From NCBI GenBank assembly GCA_000469685.2, contig LS997566.1, positions 20,113,045 to 20,177,044 of the forward strand: a DNA stretch of 64,000 nucleotides, in the 5' to 3' direction. Below are positions 46,191 to 58,960 of the stretch, piece by piece (the stretch's first letter is position 1; the number at the start of each line of letters is the position of its first letter). This DNA comes from Haemonchus contortus (lineage: Eukaryota; Nematoda; Chromadorea; Rhabditida; Trichostrongylidae). Below the pieces are notes generated by a model. It did not search any database. It saw nothing but the letters and a program-made list of their open reading frames with translations, and was not told the DNA's origin. A program made the position numbers and the translations under genes.

Positions 46191-49121
46191 CCTTTCTGGA
46201 GCTATTGAGTGACGAAACACCCAGCAAGATAAAGCCATCGTAAGAAACCTGTTCTATTCCGAAGTTCTCCTATGCCACTCAATGTCCACCAGTGCCTCGT
46301 TGAAGAGCAAAAGCAAGGGGGCGAAGAACACTCCTCGTCTGACGGGAGCTCTTCTTCTGAGTTTTGATCGAGCCTAACTACATGCGCCTTTGCGCAATTA
46401 AAGTCTAGCCTCTTGTGAGTCATCTTTCTACGGCCGATATGATTCTTGATGATTGAGGAAATGTCAAGAATCCCTTCTGTCCGTTCTGTACAGATTAAGC
46501 TAGGGTTGCGAGTCTTCAATTCTCAGGCATTCTGTATCACTTTCCAAGAAGGAGGGCAAAGTTGACGACGAATCATGGAGCAATTCTCGAGGGTGACTAT
46601 GACAGAACTGGCTAGCCTTTGTTTTAGGACTGAGTTCCAGGAAGATGTATTGGCTTGTAGGAGTCTTCGAGTGGTGCCAGTAAAAAGGGATTTAGGAATT
46701 CTCACGACCAAATTACGGTAATATTTGAGCTGATCCAGAACACCACTACATATGTAACGAATAGAAGTGGGGAACGCTCAACCAAGCCCAAAACTGAACC
46801 ATCGCACGTGGCATTATACTAGTATTCGGGCTATTTTTGGAATTAGTACGATCGTAAGTTAGAAGAGTGGTTAAGAAATTGTTTTCAACTTTGACCAATC
46901 CCATTTCGAGAACTGTAATTAGGAAAAGAGGACTTCGTTCGTTGGACGGGCTTCAATTTGAGGTTTGATCATTATGCCGCTTAAAATGGCATGGCACGCC
47001 ATACAACAGCATGACCTAATCCCGGTCTCAGTGAGGTGGTAGGCCAGGAAAGTTATACTAACCAAAGTTTCAGGGAGCCGGTCAAAGGTTGACCATTAAA
47101 GACACCTTGGGCAACTTCCGAAGTTCACTGAAAATGCAAGAAATGTTGTTCAAGTCTGCAGTACTCAACTCTGATATGTCGTGAAAACTTCGGAAAATCT
47201 TCAAAAATATCACTTCTATCGAAGAATTATGTAATGTGTATAGGTAATTCTACGGAGCGTCCTTTTCTTTGTGCAATCTAAGCTACCTGCATGCAACGTG
47301 TGGGCTCCAGGCTGATGCAACCTCCACAGCTTTCACAACGCCGTGAATTTCTATCTAAGCCGTTTTTTCGAGCCGACAACGTGCCTTGTGCTATAATTGG
47401 GGGCCGGGGCTACAGACTCAAGAGGAAGTCTCAGAAACCATTTCTATCCCGAACTTGCCTCCAACGTCCGTACTATTCAAAAAGAAGCTGCTAGTGGCAA
47501 GCGATTTGCTAGTAGCGACGAGGCTGAAGTATTATGAACATCCCATTCCCAATGGATATCAGCAAGTAGGCGCTGGCGGAATCAAGAGTTCTTACGATGG
47601 CTAACTAGACAGCTCTGCGTGGGAACTGGTCACGCCGATTGAAAGTTTGCAGCAATCATGAGAAAGCTCGAAGACAGGGTTTGTGTTAAAAAATTTTGAT
47701 CAGGCCTAGTATCTGGTTCACTAGAACCTGATATCCCTTGGACCTCCTTCCCGGATTGCTCACACGACCACTGGGTTTTCTTCTCACCAACGTTTGTCCA
47801 TGATGATCGGCAACACAACCACTTGCAAAATATACTAGGTCTGAATTAAGCTTTAGAGTTTCAGGTCGTACACAATCATTAGGTGTGCTGAAATCGAGTG
47901 GAACCGGCGATTCGGGTTTGTACCATTGCCTCCAATCACCAGGAAATCATATGCAAGAGAAGTCATAAAAGATATGCCCAAAAACTGTCCCTGGAGGTAA
48001 CCTGCAGGAACGGCTTCTTCTAGGATACCCGTCATGACTTTTCTGCTCCTTCTTCCAATGGTAACCGACTTGAAAACGAATGAATGTCATAAAAGTTGGA
48101 TGGTCAAGTAACTTGCTACAATTGTCAATGACGGAAGGATCTTTCTTAAATCCTGTTGATGTACATCACTCCCGAAATATGGCAAAGTGACGAGCGAAGT
48201 ATAAACACAAGAAAAGGAATAACGTCGACAAACAAAGGCTCCGAATTTGAGGTGGACACTCTCAGGGCACAAGAACAACAATCTAAAGCCGTGCTTACAG
48301 GGTGTCTGAGAAAATATGCATGCTAACACGGAAAACAATCTCCCAACAGAGGCACGTTGTACGAATGTGAGGGAGATGTTAGAGAGTTTATTGAATCTGC
48401 CTCGGTTCTATTCGTTGGGACTCTCATGGAATCAGGTCTCGGTGCATAACAAGGTTCAGTTTGGAAATGATTTTCATGAATTCGTTGAATGACAAGAGAT
48501 CATTAGAAAGATTCCGTCAGATGTGAATGAAAATGAATGAGAAAGAAAGGAACAAATTAACGAAAGGCACTTCGTAAAGGAATATGAAACGGTGTAAACA
48601 GGTTTCTAGAAGATGCTGAAAGTGATAGAAACACTGTCACCGAAACAAAGTCAAAATCCTTCCATGTAGAGAGCTAGACTCCTATCGCCATAGGAAGCAC
48701 AGGAAAGTTGACGTCAAGGTTCAACTGGGTGTTACACGTTGCTTCAGCTGCTCTGTGGCCAGTGGATACGTATGGGAAAAGGGAAACCTTTGAGCTTCCT
48801 TGCGCTTCAAAACATTCCTAATCCGTATCATATACGGATTCCAAAATACCCTTGTTATTTAAAGGTCAGCTGTTCACCGTACCTTATTGCTGAAAATGGA
48901 AATCGCTGAAGCCCAAGCTGAAAAGGATCAATGGTCCGGATCCTCTCAGCTTTGGCTTCGGTAATTGCTGAACTATCTGGATCTTCCTCCTGACAAAAGA
49001 ATCATGAGCATTGTTCGGCTTCAAAATTAATTTCATTCCCAAAATCGATGCTTCTTTTCCAATATTATTATGTTTCCTGCATTACATATAGATCGGTAAA
49101 AGAATGAATTCTTTGGTGTTA
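46191..49121. other. Intergenic, repeats only
   Basis: Contains a short piece of repeat family R1 (47340-47465). Minus-strand frames at 46202-46711 run for over 160 codons with one stop and could be an unknown element's protein, but no family was recognised. A small palindrome (AATCCGTATCATATACGGATT) lies at 48820-48840. Confidence 0.4.
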
Positions 49122-49395
49122 ACCAATCCTGTTTTGGAATGCGCCCTGCACTCGACTTCCTTCAGAATCGCTGTGGCGTAGATGCGTATGTAGGTTGCAC
49201 ACTGCGACTTGCGGTGGCCAGCCGATGTGCAAGTCAGTGCTTTTATCCTTCCAGACGACTCTGACGAGTCTGTCCATCTAACCGATCCCAGAATGGAAGG
49301 TCCGCTTGGCCCAGGCTAGTATGGATCCGGGATTCGAACCTCAGACTATGCTTGTGTTACAGTTTGCCTGTTGCCAGCTCAGCCTACCAGATCAT
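49122..49395 (-). mobile_element. tRNA-derived SINE, copy 6
   Basis: Minus strand: head GAGCTGGCAACAGGC, box B GGTTCGAATCCCGG, then CCAAGCGGACCTTCC, GGCCACCGCAAGTCGCAG, GGAAGTCGAGTGCAGG. Box B is the best match to the tRNA consensus after copy 1. Confidence 0.75.
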
Positions 49396-50689
49396 TTTTT
49401 CAACATAATTTTGTTTTTCCTCTTTTCAGACTTGCTTTTCTTCGTATTCTTCCCTTTTAGAATGTGGCAGGTGAATGAGACAAGGATACTAACCCTTTGA
49501 CTTTACCCCAAAGCTTTCTCGAATAAGCCTTTGGATCGGCTCTGGGGATCAGGACGACTTTCACGTGTGTTTGTGCTCAGAATCTCATATTTCTTCGTTG
49601 GTAAATCCTATGACAAGAAGTATTTCTCGGAAGAAACACGGTCTGTCACCTCGGAAAATATGATTTCCACAGCGGTTCTTTCGGCGTCTTCCTACTAAGA
49701 ACATCAGGAAGAAAAGAAGCTGACTGATGTAATTGGAAGGGTGATTTGCAGATATAAAAGAAGGCATATGACCATGGCTTGTTCCGAGAAAGACCATTTC
49801 TCGAATCAAGCCCAGTCCTGATGAGCACTTTGTTTTTCTCTGAATGTTGAAAGGAGAATCATGGACTGAAGTTTCCCTTCAAATTAGGGATTTCGAAAAG
49901 GGTTCACTTCGTGTGCTACATATTGAACTCTTCCATTAAGGGCTTTGCTTTTAGTTGGTCGACACTTCCCAGGTGGGAAATGCATCCGATCCCTTTTCAA
50001 ATTCTCTAGTAGTCTTCACTCAGCACGTGGACCGTATGAACACGGAAGGAATCTCATAGAACTGCTCAGTCTTCCTGGCCTCAACAATGAGACTGGAGCC
50101 TGATTATCGGTTTTTGTGAGAAAAGAAGACAATGACAGGGTGGGCGAATCCGATTGATAGCGCTATTGAGATTAACTGCCCCTGGCAATTGCTCTACCGC
50201 AACTGAATACTGAGAACTGCAGAACTTTTGGCATGAGAACATATTTTCCACCTGTTGTACGGATAAGAGGTTGGTAATGATGTAGGTAATAGGGCATGAG
50301 GGGTGCAATCGTCTTCGCAAAGCATACTCTAGTAATTAAAATTTTTTTTCTTCTCAGGTGGCAAGAGATGAGCTGGGTTCTTTGTATAGTGAAGGGATAC
50401 CCGAAAAACTTTACAGTCACAAATAACTCAGCCGAGTAGGTGTCAGCCTACGAGTGTATTTTTCGAAAGATTAGGAAAGGATCGGTGGCAGATGTCTCAA
50501 AATATCGTCATTTCACTTTGACAGATGGAAAACAAAGCTCGTGTATCGCTTTTCACGGAGTGCTTAGCTGAATTAGGCCGCTTTAGTTGCCTGGCCTTAA
50601 TCGCTGTACAGCTTATATCAAAGCTAACAGCGACCACTTCGACACTTCGAACTTCTTCCCATCCGACTGATCTCTGATTATATCGGGGG
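49396..50689. other. Intergenic, nothing recognised
   Basis: Short overlapping frames on the minus strand (49585-49828, 50081-50420) without domains or repeat matches in this window. Confidence 0.4.
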
Positions 50690-51245
50690 TGTAACGATAC
50701 CTCAGCAGCTGCAAAATTAGGGATCAAAGGCACAGTTCACGATAATTTTGTGGTGCCCATTTTTATTCGAAAATGGAGTATAGATTGAGAACAGTCCATC
50801 GGTAGTGAAGAGAGCGAGAGATTCCGATGATTTCCATAAAAATATGGCTTCTCAAAAGTAGGGAAAATGGAGGTTGGACGAGATTACCGTGATAGAAATA
50901 ACATGGAAGGGGTATTCGGACGAGAGTCCAGTTACTGCAATTGCACAAAGAGCTGACTACATTAAGTCAGAACTGTACAGAACTGCCTTTCACTGTTGCT
51001 ATGGGTCATGACAAGTTGTTTAAACTACCTACATGGGTTCTCTCGTGATCGGTGGAGCCTCTACAATGCCGGTGAAACTCGTCCGTGCATACACACGGCC
51101 AGTCGTTGAGCCTTCAAAACTCCCTAACCAGGCCGTTTTCCGACCTAATAGTGCCAGATATGGTATGGAATGGCAACGAGGGCCTCGAATTCATCCTAAG
51201 GGGGAATCTCGGAAACCATTTTTATCGTGAAGTGTGCCTTTGAGA
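50690..51245 (+). repeat. Dispersed repeat family R1, second copy
   Basis: Starts GGGATCAAAGGCACAGTTCA, matching 33800-34350 with many substitutions and ending CGGAAACCATTTTTATCG. Same orientation as the copy in the GPCR intron. No coding potential kept between the two. Confidence 0.7.
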
Positions 51246-51304
51246 GAACTGGAATCACTTGCTATCCACGATAACTATTATGAAGACAAGGCGAATGAAA
51301 GGTA

Positions 51305-51500
51305 TCATTGTGTTTATTGTTTTCTTGAACTCTTCACGAGGTTTGCAAATGAGCTTTATTAGGCTGACGTTTCGGCGGGGTCACCTTCTTCAAAGATCAT
51401 TGAAATTTGTGACTTACAAACCCCGTGAAGAGTTCAAGAAAACAATAAACACAACAATACAATTATGCCGAGGTTCATATGTAGGAAGCCGCACTTGGAA
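51305..51500. mobile_element. PLE terminus with inverted 5' piece and hammerhead-like motif
   Basis: A 37-bp inverted pair (51309-51345 and 51417-51453, AGTTCAAGAAAACAATAAAC) surrounds a minus-strand motif GAAGAAGGTGACC..GCCGAAACGTCAGCC at 51363-51399. After it comes ATGCCGAGGTTCATATG, the same end as at 10060. This repeats, on a small scale, the inverted-terminus arrangement seen at 5640 and 9913. Confidence 0.55.
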
Positions 51501-54500
51501 GCAAATGAGAGGAACGAAAAGATTGTGCTCGTTAGAATTAATGAAGGCTACTGAAAGGATCCGAAATTCGGGTTTTCAAACGAACTCCATAATATTTGCG
51601 AACTTTGCGCCGTTCGCAATTTGAAATCCAGACGATTTTGTTGACGCAGTACTTCCCTTTGGGGGTGGTTTGTAAACAATTTGTACTGATCTTTATTAGC
51701 ACTGATTACATGCTGCCGCCTACTCATTTCACGACTCAATTTGCCGTTTACACAATCCTATTTTCTGTGTTCGATACCTCAGCTCAACAAAGGCCTATAA
51801 TGTCGCCAAATCAGTGCATATTTCTCAATTCTCATTATTATCCAAGCAACGAAGATCAGGCTATAACAGGGCTAAGTCCTTCCTGTGGTTGGAGATTGCC
51901 CGGGTAATTACGCCTTCCATTACTCGAGATCGGCCAGTACATTCTTGACTAGAAGGATAAAATTAGTGACTTGTACATAGGCTGCCCCAAGCAGCTCATA
52001 TTCAGACGATCAGACTTGAAACCCACCAACAATGTGAGTCAAACTCATACGAGCATCCTAAAAGCCATCTCATAACCGATCGATGTCAAAAGAATTCTCT
52101 TTTTACTTTGTAAATCGAAAGAAATCCAAGCAGTGTCAATCTGTTGTGTTTCCTCGTAAACTGCGGATCTTCTTTTGGGTACCTGGTCAAGATGTGCGAA
52201 ATACCTGAAGTTGTTACGAGGCTAATCCTTGAGTTTTTGCTTTTTCTGGAAGCGAGATCGGAACTTTGTCGGAAGTGTGTAATAAGGTTAGGTTTCTACC
52301 TGGAGAGTGGTTTATTAGTTTGGAGTTGCCAGACGTTGACATGTGGCTCGACCTGATTGGTCAAAACCAATTCAGAAATTAATCCGCTGAGCATGTTCAT
52401 AAACGGCAGGCAACTTTGGCGTTTTATAACGGATGCCGCTACATTTTTCCAAGATTTTCCCACCTTTAAAAAACTCAAATGTCCATCCAAATTGAGGGTC
52501 CAGCCAAGTACAAACACTTCAAGCAGCAGAACACGTTAGGTTACCACTTACTTTCTAGTTCAGTCATTTTGAAGTGTTCTCAGCAAATGAACCCCATGAA
52601 ACAGTTTTAAAGCCATCAGTACAGCTACAAGAGCTCGAAAAGCTTTTTAGCAGTGAGGCAGTGGAATCGCAAAAATAATATGGCACGAACTTTCATGAGA
52701 AGAAAAAAAATGGAGACATTGATACACTTAGAATTATAGTGGCGTGGATAAGCTCCAACAAGGACATGGACAAGCGAGATTTGGTGAGTTCAAGGGTCAT
52801 TAGACACCATGAGTTTAACAAATGGTGGTTGGAACTACATACATAGCTACATCGACAAGTCCATCAGTTAGTTTTCTGTCAAAGGGTTCAGCGGAAGGTG
52901 GTTCCGAAGGCAATTATGAAAGCTCGAGAAATTAGGTGAAAATGAGACTGAACCTCACCAGATGACAGGGAAAACCCATTCCACCATTTCGAATAGCAGC
53001 AATTAGGCACCTCGTTAGTTGAATGTGAGTTTTTGGCTGAAGCTCATACCAATGAAATGCTTCCAATGCTCTCAGTAATGCTACTTCGACAAATTAAGTA
53101 AAGCCTACATCAGAGAATAAGCCATTGGGAACTTTTGAAGAGAAGAAAATCGTCTAGTGCTTGGAAATGATTGACTTCGTGAATACCACCTTCCTTTTAG
53201 CAGTTTTTTCTAGAGATCTATCGGAAATTGGCTTAAAAAATGCTATACCTTGACTATTCGGTAGACTACGGATGTTGCTTGGAGGACTCGTAAGGTTTGC
53301 AGTCCGTTGGTAGAATAGATAGAGTAATCTTTGGCTGTAATTGACTGGATATGGTTGTGTGCCTTCCGCAAATTGAGTAACTCCTCCTCCTCCTCCCCGG
53401 CTATTCATGTTGGCGGATAACAAGCACAGATTCTCCGTTTCTTCTGCAATGGAGTCTCAACGCTCGCAAACATAGGCGTTTGGTTACTGGGGCCTCTGAC
53501 TCGTGATAAACCTTTTTGGATGTTCGACCTTGTGTCTCGTCTGAGTACCAAAAAACAGTTACTGTTTTGAAATGAACTTTGAAACATGGGCGATGTTTGT
53601 TCGTAGAATCATCCTATTCACTGCTTTTTGATTTGTTCGAATGACTAAGAAGTAGGTGAGCACAGATGAAAGACGGGTTCCAAGAGAAAGTCCCAGCGGA
53701 AAGACGGATCCCAAGGAAAAGTCCAAGCGGACGGCCAGTGATCCCCCCGAAAAGCTGCACTCTACTTTGAACGGTTCCGTGGTGATATTGAATGAATCGA
53801 CTCCGGCACGTCGTACTCCTACGTTCCATGGCTCAATCGTGAATAGAACAAGGAGTGTACCGGGAACGGAAGATCGGGAATACTGAGAATGATTAGGCAA
53901 GTGTCGATGAGTAAGCTTAGTCGTTATTCTTCGCAACAGACCCAAAGTAATCGGATTATCTACAAGATTTCTGCTCACTGCTCTGACTTGCAGACTACTT
54001 TTTTCAGTGAAGACGTAACGGATGGCAGCTCATAGAACACTCTTCATGAATCATCTTGCATTCGTAGAACTCGAGGGGACAATCAGAGTTCAGGTATTAT
54101 ATCCGGGTACTCAATCGTGGACAGCAAGTTTATCTTTGAGTCAACATTGGCCTCGGGGCACTTCGATTTCATCCCATCGCAATAGGGTTGATTTTGAGCA
54201 ACTTGATTTCTCAATGAGAAGAAATGTGGTAAGTTCAACCCCAGTGAAGAGTGTTGAATTACAGTCTATGAAAGTCGATTTTCTCATCCTTTACAATAGA
54301 ACAGAGAAAAAACGCGAAAATCCTGTTCAATCCGAAGGGAGGTAGGGTGAGAGCTGGAAAAAAATGGAATCTTCGGTGTGGGCCACTAATTTTTACAGAT
54401 CTGAGTTGGTACCTAGGGCTCGAGTGCGAATCCCGTGGCATGATTCGATTCTCTTCGAATGTTTCCAAAGAAAATATCGCGCTAGTGCTCAAGTACTTAT

Positions 54501-54556
54501 GCAAGGAGAGTGCTGGATCTGAATTCTAAAGAGGTTGACCTCTTTAGTGGGGCAAC
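51501..54556. other. Intergenic, no supported gene
   Basis: Frames at 52296-52517 minus and 53656-53886 plus look mildly coding. The latter is Ser/Pro/Lys-rich and contains two near-identical 31-bp units at 53671-53732. No domain, start context or splice partner could be fixed. Confidence 0.35.
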
Positions 54557-54848
54557 TTGTATGTAGATGGTGTAGTGGCAAGTGGCGCTTTACATATATC
54601 ACGTACGGTCTGGAGTTCGAATTCCGGATCGATATCCGCCTATGCCAACCAGGCCTTCCTTCCCTCCGGGGTATTTGGTACCAGATGGACTGGAAGAATA
54701 AAAGCAATGACTTGAACAGCGGCTGTCCACCGCGAATCTCTTTATCTTCCACATACCCTTTCAATATGCACTACCACTCTGAATGGAAGTCGAATGCGCG
54801 GGCGCATCCCTCAGATGAGATTAATTACTTGACTTTGTTCGTGTTATT
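54557..54848 (+). mobile_element. tRNA-derived SINE, copy 7
   Basis: Head GATGGTGTAGTGGCAAGTGG, box B GTTCGAATTCCGG, then GCCAACCAGGCCTTCC, TTGGTACCAGATGG, a ladder of repeats and tail GGAAGTCGAATGCG, CCTCAGATGAGATT. Confidence 0.8.
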
Positions 54849-57800
54849 AATTTGATAAGCATCCATACAGATCGTAACTCTGGAAAATGGTCGTGCTGCA
54901 CAACACCATTCACTCTGAATTAAGTTTTGAAGAAAAACAGACGCAGTGAATCAGTAGGAAAGGCTAGTGAAGACCCCTTTGACTCTGACCTTTCTAACTG
55001 CTTTTCTTCCCAATCCCTGGTGTTTCTGATGGTAATTATGATAATTTAGATGGTGCGCAATCTACATTACCTGACTCAAAGCATTTATAGCTACCAATTT
55101 CCATGAAGCTCAACGTTTCCGGCGAACAATGTAACTTTCCAATTTTCAACATGAAGCCAGAGCAAACAAAAAATGAAAAATTAGTTCAGTAGGCAGAAAG
55201 AATGTGTCCGAAATACATCGTTAAAATATAAAACAGCACATAAATCTTCAAAGTGAATAGGACGCCCCTATGCTTATGCCTCATGCCGTCTATGCTTCTA
55301 CTACTACACGGTATCCTTAGACTCAGGCAGCAGGAACTGCGAGATGATCCCCAATGATTTTGGCATCTTCCACAGGGCTCTCAATGACTGCTTTACATAT
55401 GTATTGTAATTACTGCTAATGGCACAAAGCAATCGCCGGAAAGCACAAGTACGGGTTCAAGTCCCGCCCGAGACTGAACTTTTGTCCATAGATCGCCAAC
55501 CTTGTGAGATTTTCTAATCACGTACTGCGGCGAAATAAACAGCAGTTAACAAAACATCAAGTCGAAAAACAAAATGTTTAAAGCGTTTCGGCACAGACCC
55601 CTCTTTATTTTGGTCTTGCTGAGTTACCCACATTGGAGAGCTTCTACACATACTCTCTGATGAATTTCTGGGCTCCTCGACGATGATCCTCTGTCACCAT
55701 CTATGAAGGCTAACCAATGCCATTTTTCACTAGGCCTTCTGACGTCAGCAATCAAATTGGAACGAGGACGTTCGTTCCGTTCGTTTTTTTTCGCAACCGA
55801 GACCCCTTGCTATTTTTGGCCATACTGAAAAAAGGGTGCTACGCACATCGTAGTTAGGCAATAACACCCTAAAAGGCAATTGAGAGCTTCCCAAGAAAAA
55901 AAAAGTGTTCATTCAATCAGTTGTCTCTGCGTAAAGAACGCTCAGAGTTGTAAAGTTAACATTTTTCACTCTTGTACCCTCCAGAACGGAATAAGATGAA
56001 AAAAATGATCCAACATGAAAGAAGATCTGTCCGTTGTTTACAAACAATCCATATCCATATAGGGTCAGTGATATTTTTCTACTAAGAGCTTTCTTCACTA
56101 GAGAACCTCACCAGAATTGCACTTGATCACCTAAAATCTGTGCTAAAGGGTTGGCTACTAACTTGTACACAAAAATAAAGAAATGTGTAAATAGTGGTAG
56201 GAAATTACTTGTTGCGGGAATCTAGAACAGTCCCTCTTCGTTCTTTCCTCTTGCACTTATCGACACCTATAGGCATTACTAGATTATTCGCCTTTTCTTA
56301 TCTTTTCTATCTATCAACCTGAGTCGTGAACCTTCAGGTGAGGGCAACAACAAAAGAAAAAAAAAAGAAAAATAACAAGAAATGATCGAACACCAGAAGA
56401 GAGGCGAATAGCTCAACTCGGGCCGCACCTTTCTGACTTTATCTGGTAGCTTCGAGGAAAAGATGATGATCTAGTTCTATAGCAATTGGAAATCAGATGA
56501 TCTCGAAAGTTAGAGTGAAAGTCGTATAGTCACAAAAGTGTATATACATATTTATAATGTCATAATAGTAATACCAAAAGCAAGTTTCAAGATTTCATTA
56601 GTCAGCACAGCACTATTAGTTCCCAGAGGAAGTAGTTCTGAAAAGGAAGACTGTGTCTAACAAAGCTATTTTTCGGTTAAGCCCACAGTGTCTCACGGAC
56701 ATGACCGTGTCTAGTACTTGTTTGTTTAGGTTTAGTAAGCGGAATGCTCACTAAAGGTGTTCCCTTCACCAATAAACAACAAACCTCAACCTATAGGTAA
56801 GTTTGAAGGAAGCAATAGTCGAGTTTATGGCTGAGAAAACATCGGTAAAGCAGCTTAAGACAGGAGAGCCGCCTAGTTCCCTAAGGGAAACCAAAAAGTT
56901 AAGGAAAAGTGGTAGCAGTTGCACTGATGCTCTGATTCACAGGAGAAATACTTCGGTAGTCCTCTACATTGAATGGCTCAGGGAAAATAGCTCGTGTACA
57001 AGTACCGAATCAAAAATTTTCTGCTCATTGAAGCCCAATACACATATCAGAGTCGCCATGAGCTCAAAAATACGAAAAGCGATTTTTTATGATGCCTGTG
57101 AGGAGCTAGGCGTACGTGAATTTTTGCTGAAAGAGCATGTTAAGCCAGATGAAAAGGAGAAAGGAAGGAAAAAGAAAAATTGCCGTTTGCAAAGCAGGGC
57201 CGCTGGATAACTGGGCCATGACAAAAACAGCACAGCATCTAGCTCGCAACTCATGCAGAGGATATTGAATTCACCGCGAAAAAGCTGATCAGCTCTGTGT
57301 GCCGTAGAAAATTTTGGCTGGCATTGCAACCAATATTATCGGGAGCTTGCCGTTCAGTCGTTCTACGGATAAGCACAAGCCAAGATCTCCTAAGGTTGGG
57401 GACCAAATGTGGAGAGCACAGAGGAAGCCAATATTTCCTGAGGTTGGGTACTGAATGTGGAGAGAAGTTCAATAGCCAGGTTTCGTCCAAGCATGAAATT
57501 TTTCCTTTCTTATCACGCGTCAGGAAAAAGGAATCACCAGACTTACTCGAAGAGAGTGAAGGATGAGCTCTTTGCACCTACTGACCGAAAGGCTTGAAAA
57601 TGCATGGCTGATGAGGGAATAGTGGATGGACCGGGACAGCACAGTAGGACCCTATTGCGAGGCCAACCAGAATGTTGAAGAGGAAAATGAGTCTAAAGAG
57701 CCGTGGAACGAACTGACTGACTGAAAGAGGAGTCAAAAGGGAGGAATACAGTTGCAGGTGTTTAAAAACGTAGCTACTTCTTGCGACTAGAGCTTGAATA

Positions 57801-58034
57801 GAAAAACCTCAAAATGGTCAAGGGCTAAGCAAGGAAGAGACTGAAAAAAGATTGGAAAAGACAAAGTAGTATGACTGTAAAATGGACCTTCTCATTTTTC
57901 GCCTTTGTACCCACTACGCCGTTTTGAGCAAAGTGTAGCGATCGTAGATAGGGTAATTGGTGTGATGGTAAAATTCTGGTTCTATGAGATATCTTCATGA
58001 AAGGAAGCCTTGTGAGCAGGATACCGTTTGTGAG
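54849..58034. other. Intergenic, one unassigned open frame
   Basis: A 135-codon plus-strand frame at 56803-57210 (Lys/Glu-rich C-terminal end) is the longest here and shows no family. Around 57385-57470 two 48-bp-spaced copies of a CCT.AGGTTGGG..TG.ATGTGGAGAG unit occur. A tRNA-like GGGTTCAAGTCCCG at 55450 stands alone. Confidence 0.35.
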
Positions 58035-58325
58035 AAAGTGGCGTGGTGGCAGGTGGCGCACTGCCTCGCACGCGTAATCACGGTTTCAAATCCCGGACCG
58101 ATTTTTGATTACACACACCAACCAAGCCTCTCGTCTCTTCGAGGCCAGTCAATTGGTACCAGACTAGTCTGTGACGATAAAGGCCCTGACTAGTGTATCG
58201 TCTGGCCACCGCAAGTCATTGCATAGGTCACACACGCATTCAGTACACCACTACGATTCTGAATGGAAGTCGAATACGAGGGTGCATCCCACCCGGCTTA
58301 ACGCCTTGAGACTTTATCTTTATCT
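58035..58325 (+). mobile_element. tRNA-derived SINE, copy 8
   Basis: Head GTGGCGTGGTGGCAGGTGG, box B GTTTCAAATCCCGG, then TTGGTACCAGACTAGTC, GGCCACCGCAAGTCATTG, GGAAGTCGAATACG. The 60-codon frame at 58171 is repeat-derived. Confidence 0.8.
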
Positions 58326-58432
58326 TATCTTCATCAGTTGTGAGGGGCGATAGACAGATCCCGAACTCATACTATCATACTATAGGTCAGATTCCCGAGT
58401 TACAGGTAACTAAGGCCACTAATACATATGTA

Positions 58433-58958
58433 CAGTAGCGCTCAAAAGTCTTCGGTGAAACGCTTTAACGCTTTTTCGTTCATAACTTTTTTCTTAGTAG
58501 ACCGAATGACATGAAATTTGGATATGTCTGACTAGAGCATATTTCACCCTACCCAGCCCTATTTCCCTGCAAAGCTGCAATATCCACAGGTAGAGTAAGG
58601 TGTTTGTTGCGGTAGCACATTTTGCCAAAACCAAAGTTGTTGGCGTCCGCGCTTATTCGCACCTTATGTGCGTTTTTCTCATCTATTGTGATCGGCGTTA
58701 CCGCTCGTACACTTTTAACATGACAAAAAGGAAAGAGGTTTTAGAGGGACCATCATCTGTATTTTCAGTCGATTTTGAATTCATGCTCTTTGGAATATCT
58801 GGAACATGACCAGACTGCAGGGTAATAGTGGTAAATATTCACAATACATCCACGCTCCGAATATAGAAATTTCGCTTGATTAGATCCAGTAGGAAAGAAG
58901 TTGCGACTGAAAAGTACGGCTGAAGAACCATTTCACCGAAGACTTTTGAGCGCTACTG
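58433..58958. mobile_element. Tc1/mariner-type MITE with 28-bp terminal inverted repeats
   Basis: Both ends begin CAGTAGCGCTCAAAAGTCTT and stay identical for 28 bp when inverted. TA flanks both ends (58431-58432 and 58959-58960), the target duplication of Tc1/mariner elements. At 526 bp with no transposase it depends on an autonomous partner. Perfect ends suggest a recent insertion. Confidence 0.9.
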
Positions 58959-58960
58959 TA

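Noticed and set aside
52296..52517. 73-codon minus frame as an exon
   Set aside because: Reads smoothly but has no family, acceptor or partner exon that I could fix; likely a repeat.
55430..55480. tRNA-like GGGTTCAAGTCCCG
   Set aside because: Only the T-arm matches; no anticodon or acceptor stem could be folded around it. Probably an old SINE or tRNA fragment.
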